Shown: in pieces, positions 1-7,732 of the stretch
How the letters are laid out: each line of letters opens with the position of its first letter
Position numbering within the stretch: position 1 is the stretch's first letter
DNA from: Gammaproteobacteria bacterium
GTDB taxonomy: Bacteria > Pseudomonadota > Gammaproteobacteria > GCA-001735895
Direction of reading: 5' to 3'
Length of the DNA stretch: 37,956 bases
NCBI GenBank assembly: GCA_029862125.1
Contig: JAOTXY010000029.1
Coordinates: 1 to 37,956, forward strand
The notes under the pieces: generated by a model
Told to the model about the DNA's origin: nothing
The model's input: only the letters and a program-made list of their open reading frames with translations
Databases searched by the model: none
Translations under genes and position numbers: made by a program

Positions 1-1
1 G

Positions 2-1258
2 GGCGTTGCTGAACCCATTTACCATTTCATGAGCCCGCCCGTGGGTGAAGCTGAAACCGCAATCGCGGCGCGTAACGCGATGGTCATTACCAACCTGCAC
101 TGGGGTTTACACGCCTGGGCGATATATGGCTGTTGCGCATTGACAGTGGCCTATTTCACTTTCAGATTGGGCCTGCCATCGATGGTATCGACGCCAATCA
201 GGGTTGGATTCAAAAACGTATTCGGCAAAAGAACCCTGAATGGAATCGGCAATACAGCCGACGTTCTCGCGGTTATCGCGGTCGTATTCGGCCTCGCGGG
301 TTCGCTTGCTATGGGTACGCTGATGGTGCGCTCCGGTATGAGCGCGGTCTTCGGCACCGACCAGGATGTCACCATGAGCATGATCATCATCGCGGTCATG
401 ACCGTCTGCTTCCTGCTGTCGGCCTGTACCGGGGTCGACAAGGGCATCAAGATCCTGAGTAACATCAACATGGTTGTTGCCATCTTGATCTTGTTGGTAG
501 TGCTGTTCGGCGGACCCACCGCCTACCTGTTTCAGTCCTTTATCTATGCCATCGGCGACTACCTGATCCAGTTGATTCCAATGTCGTTCAAGACCTACGC
601 CTATACCCCCGCGGGCTCGTGGAACTGGTTTCATGGCTGGACCCTGACTTACCTGATCTGGTGGCTGGCCTGGGGACCCTTTGTCGGTATCTTTATCGCG
701 CGTATCAGTCGCGGCCGGACCATCCGCCAATTTGTCCTCTACGTAGTCGGCGTACCCACTATCGTTTCTATGCTCTGGTTTGCCGCTTTCGGTGGCGCTG
801 CAATTCATATCGAGATGTTCGGTGCCGGTGGTATCGCCGATAAAGTGTTTGCCGATGTGGCGGGCGCGTTGTTCGGATTCTTCGAGTATTTCCCCGGTAC
901 CACGATACTGAATTTCCTCGCGGTCTGCCTGATCTTCATCTTCCTGGTGACGAGTGCAGATTCGGGCACCTTCGTTATCAGTATGATGTCCAGCAAGGGC
1001 GATTTGAACCCGCAGACCAAGTTAAAGCTGATCTGGGGACTGATAATTGCCGGTATCACCATTGCCACCATCGTCACCGAGAGTGTCAAGGTTGCCAAGG
1101 TCATGGCGATCACGGGCGCGATTCCCTTCACCTTTGTCATTATTTTGCAGCTCGCGGCATTTTTCAGGATCGTGCGCGAGGATCCGATAGTGCGTGAAAA
1201 ACACACCCACGTGCGGCATGTCGGCAGCGATAGCCAATCCGATGAAAGCGCGGCCTAG
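2..1258 (+). CDS. BCCT-family (betaine/carnitine/choline) transporter, 5'-truncated
   Basis: Sodium- or proton-coupled secondary transporter of the inner membrane for quaternary-ammonium or related zwitterions such as glycine betaine, choline, carnitine or DMSP. The frame is open to the left edge, and the first visible residues (GVAEPIYHF) are the family's conserved segment after the first helices, so the gene starts upstream and the ATG at 29 is internal. Visible signatures are the segment with WW and W in the aromatic-box helix (IWWLAWGPFVGIF), followed by ARISRGRTIRQF, then LVTSADSGTF. About nine hydrophobic helices remain. The C-terminal tail is short and lacks the long osmosensory extension of BetP. 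It stops 12 nt before the next gene's start, so the two are probably cotranscribed. The family is clear; the substrate cannot be read from the sequence. Confidence 0.93.
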   Translation, partial: GVAEPIYHFMSPPVGEAETAIAARNAMVITNLHWGLHAWAIYGCCALTVAYFTFRLGLPSMVSTPIRVGFKNVFGKRTLNGIGNTADVLAVIAVVFGLAGSLAMGTLMVRSGMSAVFGTDQDVTMSMIIIAVMTVCFLLSACTGVDKGIKILSNINMVVAILILLVVLFGGPTAYLFQSFIYAIGDYLIQLIPMSFKTYAYTPAGSWNWFHGWTLTYLIWWLAWGPFVGIFIARISRGRTIRQFVLYVVGVPTIVSMLWFAAFGGAAIHIEMFGAGGIADKVFADVAGALFGFFEYFPGTTILNFLAVCLIFIFLVTSADSGTFVISMMSSKGDLNPQTKLKLIWGLIIAGITIATIVTESVKVAKVMAITGAIPFTFVIILQLAAFFRIVREDPIVREKHTHVRHVGSDSQSDESAA

Positions 1259-1262
1259 GAGG
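1257..1262 (+). promoter_or_regulatory. Strong ribosome binding site deciding the start of the fused binding protein
   Basis: A perfect AGGAGG overlaps the stop codon of the BCCT gene. The first ATG (1265) is only 2 nt away, which is too close. The ATG at 1271 is 8 nt away and starts a clean lipoprotein signal peptide, so 1271 is preferred. Confidence 0.75.
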
Positions 1263-1270
1263 ATATGACA

Positions 1271-3172
1271 ATGATAACTAAATATATAAAACAAGTTGCT
1301 GCAGTCCTGTTATGCGCTGCCCTCGTCGCCTGCGGCGGTAACGATCAAAAAAGCCTGCGCGTCGGCGCCAAACCCTTCGCGGAAAGCATGATTCTGGCTG
1401 AAATGATCGCCCAGATGGCTGAAAACGCTGGCATTTCGGTGGAACGCAGTATTCCATTCGGACTCACACCAAAAATCATGGAAGCGGTCAAACAGGATGT
1501 GCTTGATGTATATCCCGAATACAACGGCACCAGCCTGACCTTTCTTGGACAGGCGCCTACCAGCGATGGCGATGCTTCCACCGCCGCGGTTTCAGCACTA
1601 TTCAAACCACTTGGGCTGGAACTGACCGGCAAATTTGGATTTTCCAACGATTACGCCATGGTGATGACCAAGGAAAAGGCCTCGGATCTCGGCGTCAAGA
1701 CGATTCAGGACCTGACAAAACTGGGGTCGGTCAAATATGTCGTGGATGATGACTTTGTGCAACGTCCGGCGGATGGTCTACAGCAAATGAACCGCCGTTA
1801 TGGTATCAACGGATCAAGCACGACCACCCATCCGGTTGGGACCGAGGGAAAAGACAAGATTGTCTCGGCACTGCTTGATGGAACGGCCGATGTCGGTGAA
1901 TTGTTCATGACCGATGGCCAGATCGCCGAATACGACCTGGTCGTGCTGGACGATAACCTGGGCTTCTTCCCGGTCTACGAAGTGGCGCCATTGGTGCGCT
2001 CGGACGCCCTGGCGAGTCTCAAGGGACTGCGCGAAGTGCTGGAAAAACTGGCGGGTAAAATCACGCCTGCCGATATGCAGGCGATGAATAAGGCGGTTGA
2101 CCTGGATGCACAATCTGCAGCCACGGTAGCCGCGGGATTCCTGTCGGCTAAAGGCTTGCTGCCAGAAGGTGCCGGCGGCGGCGGCGCGGCCAAGATCGCC
2201 GTGGTCGCAGATACCGGGGTCAAACGTGACACCGATACCGCGCGTGCCCTCCGGGCAATTCGTAGCGGCTACGCCGGTAGTGATCTTGATCTGGTCAATG
2301 ATGTGGATCCGCTGGGCAAACTTGCCAGTGGCGAGGCTCGCGTCGCGATTGTCGGCGCCGAATCCTTCTACTCGCTAGGTGCACAAGGCCCGGTTAGCAA
2401 GGGTAACGCAGAGGCGTTTGCCGTAGTGGGTTATAAAACTGCCCACCTGGTTGGTACCAACAAAGGAACCAACTCGCTCGATGGAATGACCAAGATTGCA
2501 ACTGGCCCGAAAGGTTCGGGGGCGTCGATTGTATTGAACATGCTGCTTAATTCCATCGGTAAGGCCGGCAGCATTGAAGTCATCAACTCCGACAGCACTA
2601 CTCACGACCTGCTGCTGGGAATGACCGCGGTGGGTACTGGCGATCACGACGGTGTCTTTTTGATGGCGCCGACGAAGGATCGTGAATTCGCTGGCCTCAT
2701 GCGCACTGGTTTTTACAAGCTGATCGATCTGACTGAATGGGCAGACGGCGGTCATACCGCTCGCTTCAGCTTTATTCGTCCGGCGACTATCCCGGCGAAT
2801 ACTTATCCCTCCCAGGGTAGCCCGATCACCACCGTGAGTACCCAGTTTGTGCTCGCCAGCCCAGCAAAAACAATTCAGGCTGCAGGCGAGGTAGGGCCAG
2901 GAACAGCCGGTATCGATTCGAATGCGGCGATCCCGGTCAGCGCGAGCGCGGTGGAATCAATACGCGAGGCGCTGGGCGCAATGGACGTGATTGACCCCGC
3001 CATTCCCGTTCATGGATCGTTGGTACCAGAAATTACAGTGGTAGATAAATCATTACCCTTCAGCGCAGATATCTCGATAATCAACATCCTGATGATTATA
3101 TTTACGGTATGGGTGATTTACCTGATCTTTTTGCCGAGTCCACGTGACTTCAAAATGCCGGAAGACCTTTAA
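1271..3172 (+). CDS. Dual-domain substrate-binding lipoprotein: OpuAC/ProX-type domain fused to TAXI-type domain, C-terminal TM helix
   Basis: Predicted periplasmic solute-receptor lipoprotein of 633 aa, twice the usual SBP length. Residues 1-21 form a lipoprotein signal with lipobox LVAC (Cys21). Residues about 28-300 resemble glycine-betaine/choline ABC binding proteins: KPFAESMILAEM, DVYPEYNGT, then FMTDGQIAEYDLVVL and GFFPVYEVAPLVR. After an Ala/Gly-rich linker, residues about 305-545 resemble TAXI-type TRAP receptors: IATGPKGSGAS, DGVFLMAP, then TIPANTYPSQ and PITTV. A single hydrophobic helix near residues 597-620 precedes a short charged tail, so the protein could be anchored at both ends. 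It lies between a BCCT carrier and a UspA gene, with no ABC permease/ATPase and no TRAP DctQM genes visible. Domain assignment is by remembered family motifs; partnership with the BCCT carrier is inference. Confidence 0.85.
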   Translation: MITKYIKQVAAVLLCAALVACGGNDQKSLRVGAKPFAESMILAEMIAQMAENAGISVERSIPFGLTPKIMEAVKQDVLDVYPEYNGTSLTFLGQAPTSDGDASTAAVSALFKPLGLELTGKFGFSNDYAMVMTKEKASDLGVKTIQDLTKLGSVKYVVDDDFVQRPADGLQQMNRRYGINGSSTTTHPVGTEGKDKIVSALLDGTADVGELFMTDGQIAEYDLVVLDDNLGFFPVYEVAPLVRSDALASLKGLREVLEKLAGKITPADMQAMNKAVDLDAQSAATVAAGFLSAKGLLPEGAGGGGAAKIAVVADTGVKRDTDTARALRAIRSGYAGSDLDLVNDVDPLGKLASGEARVAIVGAESFYSLGAQGPVSKGNAEAFAVVGYKTAHLVGTNKGTNSLDGMTKIATGPKGSGASIVLNMLLNSIGKAGSIEVINSDSTTHDLLLGMTAVGTGDHDGVFLMAPTKDREFAGLMRTGFYKLIDLTEWADGGHTARFSFIRPATIPANTYPSQGSPITTVSTQFVLASPAKTIQAAGEVGPGTAGIDSNAAIPVSASAVESIREALGAMDVIDPAIPVHGSLVPEITVVDKSLPFSADISIINILMIIFTVWVIYLIFLPSPRDFKMPEDL

Positions 3173-3200
3173 CTAGCCAAGATAACTAGGAGAATTGACG

Positions 3201-3653
3201 ATGGTAAATTATTTAGCACCCATAGATCTGGAAGACGAACACCTTTCGGCTGGTGTCATTGAAAAAACGGTACAGATGGCAACCGGCGTGGAGGGTGCCC
3301 AGATCTACTTGATGACCGTCATCCCGGGTATCACGCCGGGTATCGACCAACGCTACGCAATCCGTGGCGAAATGCATGGTTCCACCGAGTATCCTTTACA
3401 GGAATGGAAGGATGACGCCGCGAAACAACTGCAAAAAATCGCCGATAAAAGCGTGCCCAAGAAATTACAGGCCGGGGTTGTGGTTGAAAACGGCACGGTA
3501 TACCGCGAGGTTGTTGAGGCCGCCAAGGACCTGAAAATCGATCACATCGTGATGGGCGCGCATCGCCCTTCGCTGGCTGATTACCTACTCGGCCCCAATT
3601 CGGCCAGGGTGGCCCGTCACGCGGGATGCTCGGTGACGGTGGTACGCGAATAA
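3201..3653 (+). CDS. Universal stress protein (UspA family)
   Basis: Small cytoplasmic nucleotide-binding protein of 150 aa. The ATG at 3201 is chosen because AGGAG (3188-3192) lies 8 nt upstream; the in-frame TTG at 3195 is too close. The Usp fold is shown by the N-terminal strand NYLAPIDL and by the C-terminal nucleotide loop MGAHRPSLADYLLGPNSARV. The usual G-2X-G-9X-G(S/T) motif lacks its second glycine (GAHR) but keeps the later G and N-S. Usp proteins are known partners of osmolyte TRAP transporters, for example TeaD with TeaABC of Halomonas. Its position 28 nt after the fused binding protein suggests a similar regulatory role for this BCCT system, which is inference. Confidence 0.9.
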   Translation: MVNYLAPIDLEDEHLSAGVIEKTVQMATGVEGAQIYLMTVIPGITPGIDQRYAIRGEMHGSTEYPLQEWKDDAAKQLQKIADKSVPKKLQAGVVVENGTVYREVVEAAKDLKIDHIVMGAHRPSLADYLLGPNSARVARHAGCSVTVVRE

Positions 3654-3667
3654 AAAATACCCAAGCT

Positions 3668-3716
3668 CACAGTATTTAGTCGATCAAATTCTTGATTCGA
3701 TCGACTAAATACTGTG
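3668..3716. promoter_or_regulatory. Perfect 18-bp inverted repeat in the uspA-DMT gap (operator or attenuator)
   Basis: The left arm CACAGTATTTAGTCGATC (3668-3685) is repeated exactly in inverted form at 3699-3716, around a 13-nt loop. It fills most of the 70-bp gap and ends 7 nt before the ATG of the DMT gene. There is no T-tract after the right arm, so it is not a standard intrinsic terminator for the upstream operon. As RNA, the stem would sit against the DMT start codon and could block initiation; as DNA, it could be an operator. Confidence 0.6.
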
Positions 3717-3723
3717 CACCTCG

Positions 3724-4608
3724 ATGAAACCGGTTGATGTGTTACTGGCAATTTCAGTCGCCGTCCTCTGGGGTATGGGTTTCATCGTCGCCAAGGCGGG
3801 AATGTCGCATTTCTCGCCTATCTTATTGATGGCACTGAGATTTACTCTGACCGCATCAATCCTGGTCTGGTTTTTTCGTCCACCCCCCGGGCTCTTCAAA
3901 CAACTTTTCTGGATCTCCCTGGTCAGCGCCGCGCTACAGTACAGCCTGACCTTTAATGGCGTCCGCGGCATCGATGCTTCAACCGCGGCGCTGTTGGTGC
4001 AACTCGAAGTACCGTTTGGATTACTACTCGCCTGGCTGGTTTTTGGCGACCGTATCTCACCGAAACAGGCGTTCGGCATCGTAATCGCATTCAGCGGCGC
4101 GGTTTTGATAATCGGCGAACCGAAGCTCGCCGGAGATCTTATCTATGCGTTCATGGTAATCGGCGGCGCGTTCACCTGGGCGGTCGGACAAATCATGATC
4201 AAAAAGCTCGGCAATCTTGGCGGATTTCGCCTGATCAGTGGCGTCGCTCTTTTTGCCGCGCCACAACTATTCGTCGCATCCTTCCTGCTGGAGCAGGATC
4301 AGCTGGTACAAATTCGAACTGCATCCTTTGCGGCCTGGGGCGCGGTGGTCTATCTTGGCGTTATTATGACGGCGCTCGCCTACGGAATCTGGTATCGCTT
4401 GCTGGGTCATTACAGCATCAACCAGGTGATGCCATTTTTACTGTTACTGCCCGTGACCTCGGTATTTGGTGGTATATTCTTCCTCGGTGAATCGCTGACT
4501 ACCAAGATTGCCCTGGGCGGAAGCCTGGCGATTGTCGGTGTCGCGATGATAACGATTCAACGCTGGCCACGACGCCAGCGGGTCAGTGAAAATGAACGCA
4601 ACGTTTAG
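3724..4608 (+). CDS. DMT-superfamily transporter (EamA domain)
   Basis: Inner-membrane drug/metabolite transporter of 294 aa, the normal family length, with ten hydrophobic segments arranged as two EamA repeats. Family signs include the N-terminal LWGMGFIVAKAG, LEVPFGLLLAWLVFGDR at the end of the first repeat, and the equivalent LLLPVTSVFGGIFFLGE in the second. Such proteins usually export amino acids or other metabolites. The 3' end overlaps the next gene by 17 nt. There is no convincing Shine-Dalgarno, and the inverted repeat at 3668-3716 lies directly upstream. The substrate is unknown. Confidence 0.9.
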   Translation: MKPVDVLLAISVAVLWGMGFIVAKAGMSHFSPILLMALRFTLTASILVWFFRPPPGLFKQLFWISLVSAALQYSLTFNGVRGIDASTAALLVQLEVPFGLLLAWLVFGDRISPKQAFGIVIAFSGAVLIIGEPKLAGDLIYAFMVIGGAFTWAVGQIMIKKLGNLGGFRLISGVALFAAPQLFVASFLLEQDQLVQIRTASFAAWGAVVYLGVIMTALAYGIWYRLLGHYSINQVMPFLLLLPVTSVFGGIFFLGESLTTKIALGGSLAIVGVAMITIQRWPRRQRVSENERNV

Positions 4609-5419
4609 CACGATTAACGACGACGCCTGCGAGGCCTTCGCGACACTCGGCGCGGTATGCCTGCGTAATGTATTCACTGACTGGGTTGAAATACTGCGCG
4701 CTGGAATAGAACGCAATCACGACGAGCCTGGCCCCTATTTCGCTGAAAATGTGATGGCAGAAGATGAAGGCCGCTTCTGGGACGATTATTGCAACTGGCA
4801 ACGGATTCCCGAGTTTCATCGATTCATTACCGAATCCAGCGCGGCACAACTCGCCGCGTCAATCATGCGTTCGAAAACAGCACAATTTTTCCATGATCAC
4901 GTACTGGTCAAGGAACCCTATACTTCCAAACCGACACCCTGGCACCAGGACGCACCTTATTACTTCATTGACGGTACACAAACGGTCAGCTTCTGGTTAC
5001 CACTTGACGCGGTGAGCAAGGCGGAAACCCTGCGCCTGGTGGCAGGATCGAATCGATGGCCAAAGCTGGTGCTACCAGTGAAATGGCTCGACGATGCCGA
5101 CTTTTACGGTGAACAAGGCGAACAATACATGACCCTGCCCGAGCTCGATGATGATCACTGTGAAGAATCCATTCTCGAATGGGAAATGCAACCGGGCGAT
5201 GCAGTATTATTCGACTTTCGCACCGTGCATGGTGCGCGCGGAAATTTCCAGGATCATCGCCGTCGCGCCTTTTCGATGCGCTGGGTCGGCGACGACGGGC
5301 ATTATACCGAACGCCCGGGACGAACCTCCCCGCCCTACCCCGGGCACGATATGATCGATGGTCAGAAACTGCGCGAGGACTGGTTTCCAGTGCTTTGGCC
5401 CAGGGTATCCAGAAATTGA
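4592..5419 (+). CDS. Phytanoyl-CoA dioxygenase (PhyH) family Fe(II)/2-oxoglutarate oxygenase
   Basis: Cytoplasmic non-heme iron oxygenase that would hydroxylate a small substrate using O2 and 2-oxoglutarate. The iron triad is visible as HQD in PTPWHQDAPYYF (His118 and Asp120 from this start) and the distal His in FRTVHGARGN (about 213). The 2OG-anchoring Arg is probably in the RRRAFSMRW stretch. At 275 aa it has family length. It starts inside the end of the DMT gene; ATG 4592 is preferred over the in-frame GTG at 4586, though neither has a strong ribosome site. Its stop overlaps the asparaginase start, so translation is probably coupled. The natural substrate is not known; bacterial relatives act on many amino-acid-like and osmolyte-like molecules. 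Confidence 0.87.
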   Translation: MNATFSTINDDACEAFATLGAVCLRNVFTDWVEILRAGIERNHDEPGPYFAENVMAEDEGRFWDDYCNWQRIPEFHRFITESSAAQLAASIMRSKTAQFFHDHVLVKEPYTSKPTPWHQDAPYYFIDGTQTVSFWLPLDAVSKAETLRLVAGSNRWPKLVLPVKWLDDADFYGEQGEQYMTLPELDDDHCEESILEWEMQPGDAVLFDFRTVHGARGNFQDHRRRAFSMRWVGDDGHYTERPGRTSPPYPGHDMIDGQKLREDWFPVLWPRVSRN

Positions 5420-6414
5420 GTAATCCTGTCCTGGTCAATACCCTGCGCGGTGAAGTCATCGAGAACCGTCACCGTGGCGCGATTGCAGTTTGCGATCCCG
5501 GGGGGCGCCTGGTTCACGCCTGGGGTGAGGTTGATGCCCTGGTCTACCCGCGTTCTGCGATCAAGCCACTGCAAGCGCTGCCTCTTGTCGAATCCGGCGC
5601 CGCAGATCACTTTCAACTCACTGATGCTGAAATCGCGCTGGCCTGTTCCTCGCACAATGCCGAAACCGCGCATACCGATACTGTGCAAAGCTGGCTGGCA
5701 CGCCTCAAGCTCGATGAAGACGCACTGGAATGCGGTGCACATGCACCGCTACACGCTAAAACTGCCGAATCCTTACTCATCAACCATATCGCTCCAGGCA
5801 GAATTCACAACAATTGTTCGGGTAAACATACCGGGATGCTGACAATATCCCGATTCTTCGACGAAGATACCCACGGTTATATCGAACGTGAACATCCCGC
5901 TCAACAACGCTGGTTCGATGTCCTCGGCGAATTGGCAGACCTGGATATGCGCAGCCTACCCTGGAGCCGCGATGGCTGTGGCATCCCGGTGATCGCGATG
6001 CCACTAAAGGCTATAGCTACTGCTTTCGCGCGGATAGCGGTACCGGACGACCTTCCAACCGCGCGGGGTAGCGCGGTCGATCGTATTACCACGGCAATGG
6101 CATCCCACCCTTTCATGGTCGCGGGCACGGACAGGCTTTGCACCCAGATCATGGAGTTAACCGGGCGCAGGGTCATCGTTAAAACCGGGGCCGATGGTGT
6201 TTACACCGCCGTGCTTAAGGACCAGGGACTTGGCATCGCCCTGAAAATTGACGATGGTACCGGTTTAGCGGCCGAAGTTGCGATACTCGCCGTACTTAAC
6301 AATCTGCAAGCACTCCATCGTGACGAGATGGATCGGCTTGCCGAGCGCTGTCGCGTGCCAATTCTGAATACCCGTGGTGTTTTGACCGGTTATCGTGAGC
6401 CTGCGGCGCTCTAG
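5416..6414 (+). CDS. L-asparaginase, Rhizobium etli type (asparaginase II family, PF06089-like)
   Basis: Hydrolyses L-asparagine to aspartate and ammonia in the cytoplasm. The protein is 332 aa and keeps all residues known for the R. etli enzyme class: SAIK (Ser47, Lys50), ACSSH (Ser78/79), NNCSGKH (Cys134, Lys137), DGCGIP (Cys188), Cys242 and VKTG (Lys256). The start is TTG at 5416, overlapping the dioxygenase stop in the four bases TTGA, with AGGG about 10 nt upstream. The frame is open much further upstream, but that part only shadows the dioxygenase gene. The set DMT transporter, dioxygenase and asparaginase suggests handling of an amide or modified amino acid, which is inference. Confidence 0.9.
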   Translation: MSNPVLVNTLRGEVIENRHRGAIAVCDPGGRLVHAWGEVDALVYPRSAIKPLQALPLVESGAADHFQLTDAEIALACSSHNAETAHTDTVQSWLARLKLDEDALECGAHAPLHAKTAESLLINHIAPGRIHNNCSGKHTGMLTISRFFDEDTHGYIEREHPAQQRWFDVLGELADLDMRSLPWSRDGCGIPVIAMPLKAIATAFARIAVPDDLPTARGSAVDRITTAMASHPFMVAGTDRLCTQIMELTGRRVIVKTGADGVYTAVLKDQGLGIALKIDDGTGLAAEVAILAVLNNLQALHRDEMDRLAERCRVPILNTRGVLTGYREPAAL

Positions 6415-6588
6415 CATAAAACCGATTCTGTCAGCCGGAACCCATACGATTCAATACCGCTAATCGCGTCAGCGACGCATTATTTACGCTTTTGCTGTGA
6501 CTTATTTACTCCCCTGGGCAACCGCTTCAGCGCCGAAATCGACTAAAATTTAAGCCATAACTCTAAATAATTAAAGAGCGCAGAATCA

Positions 6589-7500
6589 ATGGAAAAAACC
6601 TCTTCGTTACCGGGAATTTCAAGGGTCGGCAATCTAATCTCGACGTTTACCAAAACAAAGGCCGGCTTGCTCGATAAGTTTGTTCCCGGTTGGACCAACG
6701 ATAAAATCGACGCCATGCTATTTGTCCCGAAAACAGAGGACAATAAAACCGTGCGACTGCCACGCGGTTTCGAGCAGTTTGTAATGAAAACCAGGGATGG
6801 CAATATCCAGACCTATAAAACGGGCAGAGGTCCCACGGTCGTATTCGTGCATGGATGGGGTGGTGGCGCACACCAGTTTTTCCCTTTGATGCGTGGACTG
6901 GCCGAATGCGGCTTCACGGCACTGGCTTTTGATCACCTGGGGCATGGGTTGAGCGAAACCAAACCCGCAACACTACATCAGTCCATCACCACCACCAATG
7001 ACGTACTAAATTATGTTAAGACAACCGATGACGGGCTGTGCGCACTGGTTGGACATTCAACCGGTTGTATCGCCATTGCCAACGCGCGCCCGGCCCTGGT
7101 CAAGGACCTGGCGTTATTTTTAATCGCACCCATCTTTAACTACAAACTTTACTTCCTGAAGAAACTGGTCAAGCTGAAACTCCATGCCGACCTGATCAAG
7201 CAATACGCAAACCGATTTTCCAAGATTTATCGCGGCGAATATCAAAGACTTGAGCTGGCGACAAACCTGGCCCGCTATGGTGACGTCACTGTAATCGCCC
7301 ACGATAAATCGGATGCGGAGAGCTCAATTTCCGATTCCACCCGATTTTGTGATACTTACCCGTTGACCAAGCTACTGGTTACGAAGAATACCGATCACAT
7401 CCGTATCATAAATTCCGAGTCGGTATGGCAGGCACTCAAATCGCATTTGAATTACGATGACACGACTATTAACTTTACCGCGGAAGTCATTTACGAGTAA
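6589..7500 (+). CDS. Alpha/beta hydrolase
   Basis: Serine hydrolase of the alpha/beta-hydrolase fold, 303 aa. The oxyanion-hole motif VVFVHGWGGG is at residues 84-93, followed by FDHLGHGLS and the nucleophile elbow GHSTG with Ser157. A late DH (Asp269-His270) in LLVTKNTDHIRI supplies the probable catalytic His; Asp239 or Asp242 is the likely acid. There is no signal peptide, so it is cytoplasmic. It stands alone between two gaps of 174 and 232 bp. The upstream AAAGAG is a weak ribosome site. The substrate cannot be inferred. Confidence 0.85.
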   Translation: MEKTSSLPGISRVGNLISTFTKTKAGLLDKFVPGWTNDKIDAMLFVPKTEDNKTVRLPRGFEQFVMKTRDGNIQTYKTGRGPTVVFVHGWGGGAHQFFPLMRGLAECGFTALAFDHLGHGLSETKPATLHQSITTTNDVLNYVKTTDDGLCALVGHSTGCIAIANARPALVKDLALFLIAPIFNYKLYFLKKLVKLKLHADLIKQYANRFSKIYRGEYQRLELATNLARYGDVTVIAHDKSDAESSISDSTRFCDTYPLTKLLVTKNTDHIRIINSESVWQALKSHLNYDDTTINFTAEVIYE

Positions 7501-7732
7501 CGCGCCCCTCGGAAGAATTCCGTCAATCCAGTATCTTTAATCGTATTCGGTTCTCTTGCACTAAAGATGCGGAAGCGCACGAATCGTAATCCTATAATAC
7601 TGACCGGCTTATTTTCCCTGTTCATTAACCCAATCGCCGGGAAAGCTCAGCTACAAATTAAATTCAGTATCTGAGACTTTGAAACGGTTACAAAAGGCCA
7701 CAATCGGTTAAACTTCGCCGAATTACCAAGCC

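Noticed and set aside
107..808. 233-aa minus-strand open frame inside the BCCT gene
   Set aside because: Polar, low-complexity protein antisense to a clear transporter gene; a frame shadow.
5179..5415. Upstream extension of the asparaginase frame
   Set aside because: Lies wholly within the dioxygenase gene and reads as a random Arg-rich sequence; family homology begins at the TTG at 5416.
7593..7598. TATAAT upstream of malonyl-CoA decarboxylase as a promoter
   Set aside because: No -35 hexamer at a usable distance and 135 bp from the start; could be chance.
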